From Mariniblastus fucicola (GTDB lineage Bacteria > Planctomycetota > Planctomycetia > Pirellulales > Pirellulaceae), in the NCBI RefSeq assembly GCF_008087665.1, contig NZ_CP042912.1, forward strand, positions 4,402,001 through 4,466,000: DNA of 64,000 nt, in the 5' to 3' direction. Every line of letters begins with the position of its first letter. The first letter of the stretch is position 1. The translations under genes were made by a program, and so were the position numbers. The notes beneath the pieces were generated by a model that made no database searches, was not told the DNA's origin, and saw nothing but the letters and a program-made list of their open reading frames with translations. Positions 43,543 through 54,400 of the stretch are shown here, piece by piece.

Positions 43543-46110
43543 ATGAAAGTTTACCCTGGAACATCGTTGCTGACGGGACGCATCCTTTCGATTGCTTTGC
43601 TTTTTTGCTTCAACACGTTTTCCATTGGCCAGGAACTGTCTGAAAGCAAACAGCTTTTCAGGCAAGGCAAATTCGAGACGGTCATTGAACTTGCGAACCA
43701 ATCTGACGAGTCCAATTCTTCTCGCAAGCAGGATTGGATTGTGCTCAAGAGCAGGGCTCAGCTGGCGACTGGAAAGTACGCCGACGCGAAGCTTACTGTC
43801 GAAGAAGGCCTGAAAGCGCTTCGCAACAACGTGCGAATCCGAGAGGTCGCGGCGGAAGTTTATCGCTTCAACCAGGACGAAGCGCGAGCTCGGGAACTGC
43901 AGACGGAAATTGGCGAACTATGGCAGCGCAGCAGCTGGCGATATCGCAACGTGGAAGACCTGATGGCGGTCGGGCGTTTTCTGATCTCCGATGGCGTCGA
44001 CCCGAAGACGATTCTGGATCAGTTGTACAAACCGGCGAGCGAGAAGTATCCGCAAAGTCCAGAAGTCGAACTGGCGATCGCGGAATTGGCACTGAGCAAA
44101 AATGACTATCAGTTGGCGGCCAAACATTTTCGAAACGCGATCAAGCTGGATGATTCCGATCCGGAATCGCATCTTGGTCTGGCGATGGCCTTTCGCCCCA
44201 GCGACGACACGATCGCATCGGCTTCGCTGAATCGGGTGCTGGAAATCAACCCGGACCACGTTGGGGCTCATTTGATTTTGATCGAGCAACATATCTCTGC
44301 CGAATCTTACGACGATGCGGAAAAGGCGATCGATAAAGTCCTGGCGGTGAATCCGCATCAGCCCGAAGCGTGGGCGTATAAGGCCGTGTTGGCTCATCTG
44401 TCCAGCAAACACGATGAAGAAGGCCGATGCCGCAGCGAAGCCTTAAAATACTGGAGGTCCAATCCGGAAGTCGATCATCTGATTGGTTTGCAGCTTTCGA
44501 AGAAATATCGTTTCACCGAAAGCGTCGAATATCAACGGCGTGCGTTGGTGATGGACGAGAACTACATTCCGGCCAAAATTCAGCTGGCCCATGATCTGTT
44601 GCGGCTTGGCCAGGAACTGGAAGGTTGGAAGCTTGCGGAAGAAGTTTTCGACGCGGATCAGTACAACGTCGTGGCCAACAATCTGGTTGCCCTTCGCGAT
44701 AACCTTGGCAAGTTCGCAACGCTCGAAGAAGACGGCTTTGTCGTGCGGATGGCTCAAAACGAAGCCGACATTTATGGTCAACAGGTTCTGGAGCTGTTGG
44801 TTGACGCGGAGAAAAAGCTGGCGGCCAAGTACGATGTCAAAATTCAGAAACCGGTTTTCATCGAGATCTTTCCGCGACAGCAGGACTTTGCGATTCGCAC
44901 GTTCAGCATGCCAGGCGGTGTTGGATTCCTGGGCGTCTGTTTCGGCCGAGTGATCACGATGAACAGCCCGGCGGCTCAGGGTTCAACGCTGACGAATTGG
45001 AAAAGCGTCCTGTGGCATGAGTTCTGTCATGTCGTGACGCTGCAGAAAACCAAAAACAAAATGCCGCGTTGGCTCAGCGAAGGCATCTCGGTTTACGAAG
45101 AACAACTCGCAGACGAAAGCTGGGGCGATCGCATGTCGCCCGAATATCGCGAGATGATTTTGGGCAAAGATCTGACTCCGGTCAGTCAACTTAGCAGCGC
45201 GTTTTTGAAAGCCAAATCGGCGATGCATCTTCAGTTTGCATATTTTGAATCATCGCTGGTGGTACGCTTTATCGTCGAGAAGTTCGGCGAAGAATCGCTT
45301 GTCGGCGTGCTTGATTCGATCGGCAAGGGCGTCCCGATCAACGATGCAATTTCGCGGCACGTCGGACCAATTGACTTGTTGGACAAACGCTTTGAAGAGT
45401 TCGTGACGGCCGCGGCAAAGGAATACGGTGAGAAGTTCGATTGGGAAAAGCCAGAGAAACCTTTTTCTGATGTCGCGTCGTGGAAGGCCTGGGTGGATGA
45501 TCATGAAAACAGCTTCTACGGACTGATTGGGCTGGCGGCGGCTCAACTGAAAGAATCACAGCCGGACGCTGCTTTGCAGACGGTGAAAACTTTCGAAGCC
45601 TTGCTGCCAGAAAATGCTCAGGAATCGGCGGTGGAAACGATCAAGGCGGGCGCGTATCACGAGCTACAGCAAGTCGAGAACGAAACCTTGGCGTTGGAGT
45701 CGGTTTTAACTCTTGATGCCAGCGAGATGGATGCTTGCATGCGGTTGCTGCAAATTCACACCGATGCCGATGACCTTGAAAATGTGAAACGGATGGCCCG
45801 ACTGCTGCAAGCGATCAACCCTTTGCTCAAGTCGTCGCATCGTTCACTGGCGATGGTGGCAGAGAAGGAAAACGATGACGAACTCGCGATTGAGTCGCTT
45901 TCAGCGCTCTCGACGATGGATCCGCTCGATCGAGCCGACACACATTATCGCCTGGCGATGGCCCAGTTTCGCCAGCAGGATTCTGCGGCGGCGAAGCGAA
46001 ATGTTTTGCTGGCGCTGGAGGCCGCACCGAGGTTTCGCGACGCGCACAAGCTGCTGTTGGAGATCGTGAAACGAAAGCCAGTTGATTTGAAGGAAGAGGA
46101 CTCGCAATGA
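43543..46110 (+). CDS. TPR-rich protein with gluzincin-like (HExxH) peptidase region
   Basis: An 855-residue exported protein, first gene of the long operon. From ATG 43543 the N-terminus is a signal peptide (ILSIALLFCFNTFSIGQ). TPR-like helices occupy residues 30-380 and again 690-840. Between them, at 410-600, is a peptidase MA-like region with VLWHEFCHVVTLQK, giving HExxH (His492, Glu493, His496), and the downstream third ligand in PRWLSEGISVYEEQ (Glu513). This arrangement suits a zinc metallopeptidase in the periplasm or on the surface. Its stop overlaps the start of the DUF4159 gene by four bases (ATGA), indicating translational coupling. Confidence 0.85.
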   Translation: MKVYPGTSLLTGRILSIALLFCFNTFSIGQELSESKQLFRQGKFETVIELANQSDESNSSRKQDWIVLKSRAQLATGKYADAKLTVEEGLKALRNNVRIREVAAEVYRFNQDEARARELQTEIGELWQRSSWRYRNVEDLMAVGRFLISDGVDPKTILDQLYKPASEKYPQSPEVELAIAELALSKNDYQLAAKHFRNAIKLDDSDPESHLGLAMAFRPSDDTIASASLNRVLEINPDHVGAHLILIEQHISAESYDDAEKAIDKVLAVNPHQPEAWAYKAVLAHLSSKHDEEGRCRSEALKYWRSNPEVDHLIGLQLSKKYRFTESVEYQRRALVMDENYIPAKIQLAHDLLRLGQELEGWKLAEEVFDADQYNVVANNLVALRDNLGKFATLEEDGFVVRMAQNEADIYGQQVLELLVDAEKKLAAKYDVKIQKPVFIEIFPRQQDFAIRTFSMPGGVGFLGVCFGRVITMNSPAAQGSTLTNWKSVLWHEFCHVVTLQKTKNKMPRWLSEGISVYEEQLADESWGDRMSPEYREMILGKDLTPVSQLSSAFLKAKSAMHLQFAYFESSLVVRFIVEKFGEESLVGVLDSIGKGVPINDAISRHVGPIDLLDKRFEEFVTAAAKEYGEKFDWEKPEKPFSDVASWKAWVDDHENSFYGLIGLAAAQLKESQPDAALQTVKTFEALLPENAQESAVETIKAGAYHELQQVENETLALESVLTLDASEMDACMRLLQIHTDADDLENVKRMARLLQAINPLLKSSHRSLAMVAEKENDDELAIESLSALSTMDPLDRADTHYRLAMAQFRQQDSAAAKRNVLLALEAAPRFRDAHKLLLEIVKRKPVDLKEEDSQ

Positions 46111-47078
46111 GATGGAATTCTGTTTTCGCAATTTTGTTGTTCGCGTTGTGCTTTGGTTTCGCTGCCCTGGCATTCCAAATGCAATCTGATCCCAGCCAAC
46201 CTGGGCGATCCGGAATCAGCGAAAAAACTGCGACGGCATCTTCGCTCACGTACGAAGCCAGCACCACAAACGACACAGCGGATTCAGCTGACGATCAGCT
46301 TGCCGCCAAGCCGTCCCCCCAGGACTTTCAGCGCGGTTCACGACGCTGGGGCGGGCGCCGACGAAGAGACCCCAACGACCGCGGTGGCGTTCCGCTTTGG
46401 AAAAATGAAGCCGCCGATCCTGGCGACGTGTTCACTTTCGTTCGAATTCAATACAACTCCTATCGAGGCCGCTACCGGTGGAACACGGACTATCCGGACG
46501 CTGACTTGAACCTCTCCTACCGACTGCAACAACTGACTTCGATCAAGACCGATCCAAACGGAAAGATTCTGCGGCTTACTGATGAAGACCTGTTCAAGTA
46601 TCCGTTCATCTACATTATCGAGCCCGGCGGCATGGCGTTGTCGGAAGACGAAGTCGTTGCCCTGCGCAGCTACCTCGAGCGCGGCGGCTTTTTGATGGTG
46701 GACGATTTTTGGGGGGAAGCTGAGTGGGATAATTTCGCTGGCGAACTCAAACGCGTTTTCCCCAACCGGCCAATCGAAGACATTCCGCTGGAACACGAAA
46801 TCTTCAACATCGTCTACAAGCTGAAAAAGAAACCGCTCATCCCCAGCGTGCATGCTTACCAAAGTGGAAACTGGACGGAGCGTTGGGACGCTCAGGAGCC
46901 GCACTACCGTTGCGTCAAAGACGACAGCGGACGACTGATGACGGTCATTTGCCACAACACGGACCTTGGCGATGGCTGGGAGCAGGAAGGAACGGACTCG
47001 GGTTATTTCGAAGCTTACTCGGAACCCTACGCGTATCCTTTGGGAATCAATATCGTGACGTATGCGATGACGCACTAG
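46107..47078 (+). CDS. DUF4159 family protein, exported
   Basis: A 323-residue protein that overlaps the preceding stop. It has an N-terminal hydrophobic segment (VFAILLFALCFGFAALAF), then 80 disordered polar residues ending in GRRRRDPNDRGG, and a conserved C-terminal domain from about 105: FTFVRIQYNSYRGRYRW, FKYPFIYIIEPGGMALSEDE, FLMVDDFWGEAEWDNFAGEL and YRCVKDDSGRLMTVICHNTD. DUF4159 has a glutamine-amidotransferase-like flavodoxin fold without known catalysis and is typical of MoxR-DUF58 loci. The gene is 99 bases before moxR in the same direction. Confidence 0.87.
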   Translation: MRWNSVFAILLFALCFGFAALAFQMQSDPSQPGRSGISEKTATASSLTYEASTTNDTADSADDQLAAKPSPQDFQRGSRRWGGRRRRDPNDRGGVPLWKNEAADPGDVFTFVRIQYNSYRGRYRWNTDYPDADLNLSYRLQQLTSIKTDPNGKILRLTDEDLFKYPFIYIIEPGGMALSEDEVVALRSYLERGGFLMVDDFWGEAEWDNFAGELKRVFPNRPIEDIPLEHEIFNIVYKLKKKPLIPSVHAYQSGNWTERWDAQEPHYRCVKDDSGRLMTVICHNTDLGDGWEQEGTDSGYFEAYSEPYAYPLGINIVTYAMTH

Positions 47079-47177
47079 TTGCATCGCAGGTGGCAGAAAC
47101 TTCCAGAACGATTCGGTGTGATTCACCGGTCGGAAGCTCATGCCGCCCAAAAACTAAACACTCATCACGGAGACGCT

Positions 47178-48185
47178 GTGACAAACTCTGAAACCTTTGA
47201 AGCTGACCGGCAAGCCGTCGAACTGATTCGCGAAGGCCGCGACAGGATTCATGCGGAACTCGACAAAGTCATCGTGGGGCAAAAGGAAGTCATCAATCAG
47301 CTGCTGATCAGCCTCTTCGCTGGCGGCAACTGCTTGCTGACCGGAGCCCCTGGCCTGGCGAAAACGTTGCTGGTCCGTAGCATCGCCGAGATCTTTGACC
47401 TTCAGTTCAACCGTATCCAGTTCACGCCTGACTTGATGCCGGCGGACATTACCGGAACCGAGATCCTCGAAGACACCCTCGAAGGCCGCAAGCTGCAGTT
47501 CGTGCACGGTCCGATCTTTGCCAACGTCATTTTGGCCGACGAGATCAACCGTACTCCTCCCAAAACGCAGGCCGCGTTGCTGGAAGCGATGCAGGAACAT
47601 CAAGTCACCGCTGCGGGGAAACGATACAAACTTCCCGAACCGTTCTTTGTTCTTGCGACGCAGAATCCAATCGAGATGGAAGGCACCTATCCGCTGCCGG
47701 AAGCTCAGCTGGACCGTTTCATGTTCAACGTGCATATGGACTATTTGCCGATCGCGGACGAAGTCGAAGTCGTGCAGCGCACCACGTCGTCTGGCGGAGA
47801 AAAAATCGGCAAGCTGTTTACCGCCGAAGACGTGCTCAAATTCCACAGCACCGTTCGAAAGGTTCCTGTGGCCAAGGAACTGGTTCAGTACGCGGTCGAG
47901 TTGGTTGACGCCAGTCGTCCGAACCGCGAGTCCACACCTGGATTCGTGAACGATTGGGTGAACTGGGGAGCAGGGATTCGCGGTGCTCAAAATCTGGTGC
48001 TGGGCGCGAAAGCCAGAGCCCTGTTTGAAGGCCGATCACACGTGAACCTGGACGATATCCAATCGCTGGTTCTGCCAACGCTTCGTCATCGCATTTTGCC
48101 GGGATATCGTGCTCAGGCAGAGAACATCTCGGTGGAGATGATCATCGACCGGATCGTGGAAAGCGTCAGCCGACCTAATGTTTAA
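47178..48185 (+). CDS. MoxR-family AAA+ ATPase
   Basis: A 335-residue cytoplasmic ATPase. The GTG at 47178 follows GGAG at five bases and is chosen over the longer TTG frame at 47079. It contains the Walker A motif LLTGAPGLAKTLLVRSI, the MoxR-typical FTPDLMPADITGTEILED, Walker B VILADEINRTPPKTQAALLE, the sensor region FFVLATQNPIEMEGTYPLPE and the C-terminal lid RPNRESTPGFVNDWVNWGAG. MoxR proteins act as chaperones that load partners onto vWA proteins. DUF58 and BatA-like vWA genes follow, the common arrangement. Confidence 0.95.
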   Translation: MTNSETFEADRQAVELIREGRDRIHAELDKVIVGQKEVINQLLISLFAGGNCLLTGAPGLAKTLLVRSIAEIFDLQFNRIQFTPDLMPADITGTEILEDTLEGRKLQFVHGPIFANVILADEINRTPPKTQAALLEAMQEHQVTAAGKRYKLPEPFFVLATQNPIEMEGTYPLPEAQLDRFMFNVHMDYLPIADEVEVVQRTTSSGGEKIGKLFTAEDVLKFHSTVRKVPVAKELVQYAVELVDASRPNRESTPGFVNDWVNWGAGIRGAQNLVLGAKARALFEGRSHVNLDDIQSLVLPTLRHRILPGYRAQAENISVEMIIDRIVESVSRPNV

Positions 48186-48218
48186 GTCAACTTTAGCCCA
48201 ATGAGGATAAGAGTTTCG

Positions 48219-48277
48219 GGTGGCATAGGCTTCCAGCCTGTGATCTGTATGTCCACAGGCTGGAAGCCTATGCCACC
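48219..48277. repeat. Perfect 24-bp inverted repeat made of two variant A copies inside the operon
   Basis: Left arm ggtggcataggcttccagcc(tgtg) at 48219-48242 and right arm (cacaggctggaagcc...) at 48254-48277 are exact reverse complements around an 11-base loop. It lies between the MoxR stop and the DUF58 start, so the transcript would carry a strong hairpin there. Confidence 0.9.
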
Positions 48278-48301
48278 TTACATGCAAAATTCGAACGTCA
48301 C

Positions 48302-49309
48302 ATGAGCAACTCAATCACGAATCCGAAACCGCAATCGAGCAGCGCCAGTTCAAAGGCCGGCTCGCCGCGCGATTCGTACGTTGACACCGCGGCGATTATG
48401 AAGCTGAAGAATCTTGAGCTCCGCGCCCGTTTGATCGTGGAAGGTTTTATGTCAGGCCTTCATCGCAGCCCCTACCACGGTTTCTCGGTGGAGTTCACTG
48501 ACTATCGCGAGTACTCGCCTGGCGATGACCTGCGACATCTCGACTGGAAGTTACTCGCTCGACGAGACCGAAAGTACATCAAGCGGTTCGAAGATGAAAC
48601 GAATTTGCGATGTCATTTGCTGGTCGACCTGAGCCGTTCGATGAGCTTCGGCTCCGGCGACGTTGAGAAATCCGAGTACGCAAAAACCTTGGCGGCATCG
48701 CTGGCGTACTTTCTTTTTCGACAACGCGACGCCGTGGGACTGGTTACTTTCGACGAAGCCATCGATGAGGTTTTGCCCGCACGATTTCGACCGGGACATC
48801 TGCGACATCTGCTCGGGGCTCTTGAACGATCGACAGGCGGAAGCAGCACCGACATTGGACGCCCGCTGGAACAGGTCGCCGCGACGATTCAGAAACGCGG
48901 GCTGATCGTGCTGGTGTCTGACTTTCTCGTTCCAATCGAATCAATCAGGAAGCCGTTGAGTTATTTGCGAGCGATCGGCCACGACATTGTCTTGCTGCGG
49001 GTACTCGATCCGGCAGAAGTGGAATTCTCGTTTAGCCAGGCGTCGATGTTTGTGGATTTGGAAACCGGTCGCGAGATTTATGTCGACCCCGGAGCGGTGG
49101 CCAAGGACTACCAAAAACGGTTCAACGATCATCGCTCGGAACTGAAAACGTTTTGCGACGGGAACGGAATTGATTTCTTCGAAGCACTGACTTCCGATCC
49201 GGTGCAAACTTCGTTGTTCAACTTCCTTCAAGCCCGTGCCCAACAGGCGCAACGCGGTCAACTGACTGCTGCGAATCCAAATCAACGTGGCGGAGGAGGC
49301 TCACAATGA
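48302..49309 (+). CDS. DUF58 vWA-like protein
   Basis: A 335-residue soluble protein. It has the DUF58 signature GFSVEFTDYREYSPGDDLRH with LDWKLLARRDRKYIKRFEDE, then a vWA-type fold: LLVDLSRSMSFGSG at about residues 104-117, with DxSxS providing the metal-ion site, and TGGSSTDIG later. The C-terminus is Gln and Gly rich. DUF58 proteins pair with MoxR ATPases in almost all bacteria that have them, the pair sometimes being linked to stress or cell-envelope functions. Its stop overlaps the next start (ATGA). Confidence 0.94.
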   Translation: MSNSITNPKPQSSSASSKAGSPRDSYVDTAAIMKLKNLELRARLIVEGFMSGLHRSPYHGFSVEFTDYREYSPGDDLRHLDWKLLARRDRKYIKRFEDETNLRCHLLVDLSRSMSFGSGDVEKSEYAKTLAASLAYFLFRQRDAVGLVTFDEAIDEVLPARFRPGHLRHLLGALERSTGGSSTDIGRPLEQVAATIQKRGLIVLVSDFLVPIESIRKPLSYLRAIGHDIVLLRVLDPAEVEFSFSQASMFVDLETGREIYVDPGAVAKDYQKRFNDHRSELKTFCDGNGIDFFEALTSDPVQTSLFNFLQARAQQAQRGQLTAANPNQRGGGGSQ

Positions 49310-51414
49310 GTGCACTCGCCTGGCTGTTTGGACTTGGGTTTCTCGCTCTCGCCGGACCACTGCTGTTCCACTTGATTCGCCGCACGCCAAAAGGCGAAAT
49401 TCCGTTTAGCTCGCTGATGTTTCTGCGTGCCACGCCGCCTACGTTGACGCGTCGCAGTCGCCTGGACAACCTGTTGCTGTTGGCGCTGCGGATGGCTGCC
49501 GTTGCGTTGATCGCCGCGGCATTTATGCGTCCGTTTTTCAACAACAATGTGAAGCTGGATTTCGCCGACGTGCCCGGCCGGAAAACTGCGGTCCTGATTG
49601 ACACCAGTGCCAGCATGAAACGTGCGGACTTGTGGGCTCAGGCAACGAAGAAGCTAAAATCCGTTGTCGACGAAGCCGAAGCCAACGACGAGATCGCGGT
49701 TTTCACTTTCGATTCAAAGCTGGAAAAACGAGTCGGCTATTTGAAAAAGTCTGACGCTGCGAATTTGTTGCAGCAGTTTGAATCGCTGCAAATTCAACCC
49801 GGCTGGAACCAGTCGAAACTCGGCGACGCTCTCGTTGGCATCGCCAATCGATTGCTCGAAAGCCAATCGACTCCGGACGACGAGGATGAAAGCAGTGAGG
49901 TGAGTCTGTCGGATTCCAAGCTGCAAGTCGTGGTGATTTCAGATATGCAAACCGGTTCTTCGACGTCGGCGTTGCAGAGTTTTCGCTGGCCCGAACAGAT
50001 TAAAGTTCGATTCGATCCCGTCGCAACTGACCTCGGCACCAATGCGACACTGGAGTTGCTGCCAGTTGATGAAAACGACCCGGAGCAGATCCGCGAAAAC
50101 GTGTTGGTGCGAAATTCGAAAGGTTCGACTTCGGACCAGTTTTCTGTTTCGTGGGAGAACAGTTCATTGCCGGCGACTCCGTTTCTCGTTCCGGCCGGTT
50201 CCAGCAAGATCCTGCGCGTTGCCAGAGACGCGAATTCGCTTTCGTCCGACAAGCTGATGCTGACCGGCGACGATGCGGAGTACGACAATCAGTTTTTCGC
50301 GATTCCACCGCTCAGCCAGACGGTTAACATTCGCTACGTCGGCGATGAATCGGAAAACGATCCCGAAGGAATGCTGTTCTACTTCAAACGTTCGCTGATC
50401 GAGACGCCGGCGGTGTCTTACGAAGTCGCCCAGCAACGGACGACATCCGAGTCAAACGAACCGGGCATGGATCCGGAATTCATCGTCATCTCCCGAGCAG
50501 TGTCGACAGAAGAAACCGAATCGATCGACAAACTTTTGAAACGTGGCGTAACTTTATTTGTTGTCCTGTCGGACCCTGCCATGCTCGATTCAACCCGGAC
50601 GTGGACCGGCGTCGCATCGATGGAAGAAGCCAGCGAACCTGACAAAGACGATTACGCAATGTTGGGCAGCATTGACTTCTCCCATCCGGTGTTCGCACCG
50701 TTTTCGGGACCACGATTCAATGATTTCACGGAGATTCGATTCTGGGATTTCATTCGTCCGAACTTGGCAGACAACGTGCAAGTGCTGGCTCGTTTTGATA
50801 ACGACACGCCGGCGTTGTGGCATCAAATGGCCCACGACAAAAGCGATATCTACGTGCTGGGAACCGGATGGCAGCCAGAGAAAAGCCAACTGGCTCTTTC
50901 AAGCAAGTTTCTGCCGTTGATGATGCGTATGATTGAACTGGCGACGAAGACTGAACCGGTTGCGGCCAACAACATTGTCGGCGATTCGATCAAGCCACCG
51001 CTGGGCTACGACCGTTTGGTTTGGCCTGATGGCAAAGTTGAGTTTTTGGAAGGTTCGTCGACGCAAACACTGAACTTGCCGGGTGTCTATGCGTTCAACA
51101 GTTCGTCCGATTCGACGCTTGCCGACGTGCGGGTCGCGGTGAATGTGGATCCTGCGGAAAGCCAGATTAACACGATGCCCGTTGATCAAATTTCTGCTCT
51201 GGGCGTCGAAGTTGGCACACACGACACCTCGCAGGAAGAAGTCGAACGCCAGCGTCAGTTGCGAGACGTTGAACTTGAGAATCGACAGAAACTATGGAAG
51301 TGGTTGGTGCTCGGAGCCATCGGGCTGATCATCGCCGAATCGTGGTTGGCTGGAAGAACGGATCGAACCAGCCGCAATTTTGAATCTGCGGAACAAGGAA
51401 CAGCGAATGAGTAA
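49306..51414 (+). CDS. BatA-like membrane vWA protein
   Basis: A 702-residue membrane protein. The N-terminal 75 residues match the BatA N-terminal domain: LAWLFGLGFLALAGPLLFHL, RRTPKGEIPFSSLMFLRATP, a second helix at LLLALRMAAVALIAAAFM. A vWA domain begins near residue 94 with KTAVLIDTSASMKRADLW, keeping the DxSxS metal site. The middle has beta-sandwich stretches, and a final helix at about 672-690 (WLVLGAIGLIIAESWL) anchors the C-terminus. It is coupled to DUF58 upstream and to the coiled-coil gene downstream by overlaps. Confidence 0.92.
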   Translation: MSALAWLFGLGFLALAGPLLFHLIRRTPKGEIPFSSLMFLRATPPTLTRRSRLDNLLLLALRMAAVALIAAAFMRPFFNNNVKLDFADVPGRKTAVLIDTSASMKRADLWAQATKKLKSVVDEAEANDEIAVFTFDSKLEKRVGYLKKSDAANLLQQFESLQIQPGWNQSKLGDALVGIANRLLESQSTPDDEDESSEVSLSDSKLQVVVISDMQTGSSTSALQSFRWPEQIKVRFDPVATDLGTNATLELLPVDENDPEQIRENVLVRNSKGSTSDQFSVSWENSSLPATPFLVPAGSSKILRVARDANSLSSDKLMLTGDDAEYDNQFFAIPPLSQTVNIRYVGDESENDPEGMLFYFKRSLIETPAVSYEVAQQRTTSESNEPGMDPEFIVISRAVSTEETESIDKLLKRGVTLFVVLSDPAMLDSTRTWTGVASMEEASEPDKDDYAMLGSIDFSHPVFAPFSGPRFNDFTEIRFWDFIRPNLADNVQVLARFDNDTPALWHQMAHDKSDIYVLGTGWQPEKSQLALSSKFLPLMMRMIELATKTEPVAANNIVGDSIKPPLGYDRLVWPDGKVEFLEGSSTQTLNLPGVYAFNSSSDSTLADVRVAVNVDPAESQINTMPVDQISALGVEVGTHDTSQEEVERQRQLRDVELENRQKLWKWLVLGAIGLIIAESWLAGRTDRTSRNFESAEQGTANE

Positions 51415-54400
51415 CGCCCAACCGCCCATCAAAATCGATTTGCTGAATCAAATCCGACCGGTGCTTCGCCGCGAACGTTGTCGACGCGTGGTCATGTCGT
51501 TGGCGTTCACCTGGATTCTGGTCGCGCTCGTTGGGTTGATTGTTTTCGCGTTCAATCGATCGGCACAGTCGGCGCTCGACCCGTTTCTTCCCTCTGCGTG
51601 GATTTGGATTGCGGGCCTCGGCGGAGTCGGAACGCTTGTCGCGATTCTGTTTTCGCTTTTTTCGATGCCCAACGCGGAATCGATGGCACACCGAATCGAA
51701 GAAGGATTTCCGGAGCTCGATTCTGTTTTGCTGACGGCTATCGAGCAGCAACCCGACCAGGAAGAAGGTCTGAGTTTTTTCCAGTATGACGTCATTCAAA
51801 AGGCGATCCATCACAGCTTCCAGGAAAAGTGGGCCTCCGTGGTTCCCGGCTGGAAAATCTTCTCATCGAGTTTCGGAGCGATCACTGGACTCGTCGGAAT
51901 CGTCGCAGCGGGTTTGATGTTGTTCCTGATGCCGCCGCCAGAATTCGACAGCTCGATTCATATGTTCAGCGACATCGAGAAACCGGTTGAGCTGGATCTT
52001 TCATGCAGTGTTCAGCCGGGGAACACGGAGATCGAACGCGGCACGAATTTGCTGGTACTGGCCGAGTTCGCAAACGATTCGCCGCCGGAAGCCGAATTGC
52101 ATTTCACAAAGCAAGCCGGAGGTGACAGCGAGGAACGAGTCGTTTCGATGACCCGAAGTTTGGACGATCCGGTTTTCGCGACACGCATCATGCAGGTCGA
52201 TCAACCGTTGACGTATCGCGTTGAATTTGCAGATGAGACTTCGCAGGAGTACACCGTCAGCGTGTTTGATTTTCCACGCATGCTGCGAACGGATGTCGAA
52301 CTGAGCTATCCCAAGTACACCAACCTCCCGAACAAGGTTCTGCAGGACACACGTCGGTTCTCAGCGGTCGTCGGCACCGATGCGAAACTGCGTTTCAATC
52401 TGAACAAGGAAGTGACTTCCGCGACGCTGCGTCCCGAAGGCGAAGGCGGCGAATCGTTGCAGCTTTCGCAAAATGGAGAGAATCCGCTTCTGTGGGAAAC
52501 GGATCTGGTGATTGAACGATCAGCCAAATATCGGCTGCACTTGCTCGACGCCCAGCAGCGTGAGAACAAGTCGCCGCCTCGGCTGACGATCAAGGCGTTG
52601 GAGAATCAACCGCCGGAGTTGAAATTGCTCGAACCGGCTCGTGACCTGGCGGTTTCCGCGCTCGAAGAGGTCTCCATGAGTGCTTCTGTGTGGGACGATT
52701 TCGGCATCGCGAAAACGGGATTGGCCTGGTCAATCGGAGGTGGTGACATTCGCGAACTGGAACTTGCCAACAATCAGAGCGGCAAGCAAAAACACGTCGT
52801 GGATCATCTGCTGGAACTGGAATCGCTCAACGCCGAACCGGATCAACTGGTCGCGTGGCACTTTTGGGCGGAAGACATCGGGCCCGATGGCGAATCGCGC
52901 CGCACCGAGAGCGACATGTTCTTCGCGGAAGTTCGACGTTTTGAAGAGATCTTTTTCCAGGCTCAAGGACAGCAAGGTCAACAGCAGCAGCAACAACAAC
53001 AGCAAGGCCAGCAGGGTCCGAGTGCGGAACAGGCGATGGAGTTGGCGGAACTGCAAAAGGAAATCATCAACGCGGTCTGGCGAGTCATTCGTCGCGAGAA
53101 AGGTCCGTCGCTTTCGGATGCGTTTGATTCAGACGTCGAACTACTGGCCGAATCGCAACGCTCGGCGATCACGCAGGTCGATGAACTGGCCGAAGAGCTG
53201 AACGATGAACTGGCCAAATCACTGGTCGACGAATTGAAGTCTTTCATGAACGATTCCGTCGACAAACTCCAATCGGCTCGGCAGGAACCTGCGGCCGCGC
53301 CGCTGACCAAAGCCATCCGCAGCCAACAGTCGGCCTGGCAAACGCTGCTGAAGATGCGTGCTCGCGAAGTTCAGGTGCAACAGTCGCAGCAGCAACAACA
53401 GCAAAGTTCGTCTTCGAGTAGTTCGCAGGCATCGCGCCAACGACAGCTTCAGCAAATGGAACTGACCGAACAGGAAGACCGCTACGAACAGGAACGACTG
53501 GCCCAGGAAGAAAGCGAACAGGCTCAGGAGCAACGCGAGAACCGCCAGATCCTTAGCCGGCTGAAGGAACTTGCCCAGCGACAAAACGATTTGAACAAGC
53601 GAGTCAAAGAATTGCAGTCGGCTCTCGAAGAAGCTGAAACAGAACAGGAGAAAGAGGAGCTGGAGAAACAACTGAAGCGGCTTGAAGAGGAACAGCAACA
53701 GGTGCTTCGTGATACCGATGAGCTTCAGGAGCGGATGGAGGATTCACAGAGCCAGCAATCGCAGACCGAGCAAATGGAGCAACTGCAACAGGCTCGCGAA
53801 AATGTGCAGCGATCGTCTGAGGCGCTGCAGGAAGGCGACCTTTCCAAAGCCGCGACGGAGGGAACGCGGGCCGAGCGCGAATTGAAAGACCTTCGTGATG
53901 AGTTTCAGGAAAAGACCGCTGGTCAGTTCAACGACCAGATGCGGCAGATGCGAAATCAGGCTCAGGATTTGGAAAACGAACAGAAGGAACTTGCCCAACA
54001 GGTCAAGGACGAAGAGCAGAATTCGCAGGAAGGCAATCGACTCGACGGCGAAGACAAACGTCAACAACTGGTGGACGGAATCAAGAAAGGACAGCAGGAA
54101 GTCGAACAGCTTCGGGAGGAAATTAAACAGACGATCGAGGAGGCTGACGAACTTGAACCGTTGCTTGCCGACGAACTTTACGAAACGTATCGCGAAACCG
54201 AACAGTCACGACCGGATCGGGCGCTACAGTATTCCGCCGATGCGGTGGAACGAGGTTTCGATGACGATGCCAAAATTGTTCATGATGTCGCGATGAAGGG
54301 GATCGAAGAACTGCGAGAGGGAATCGATCGAGCGGCGGAACGTGTGCTTGGCGACGAGACGGAAGCTTTGAAAGCGGCTCGCGATACGATCAAAAACCTG

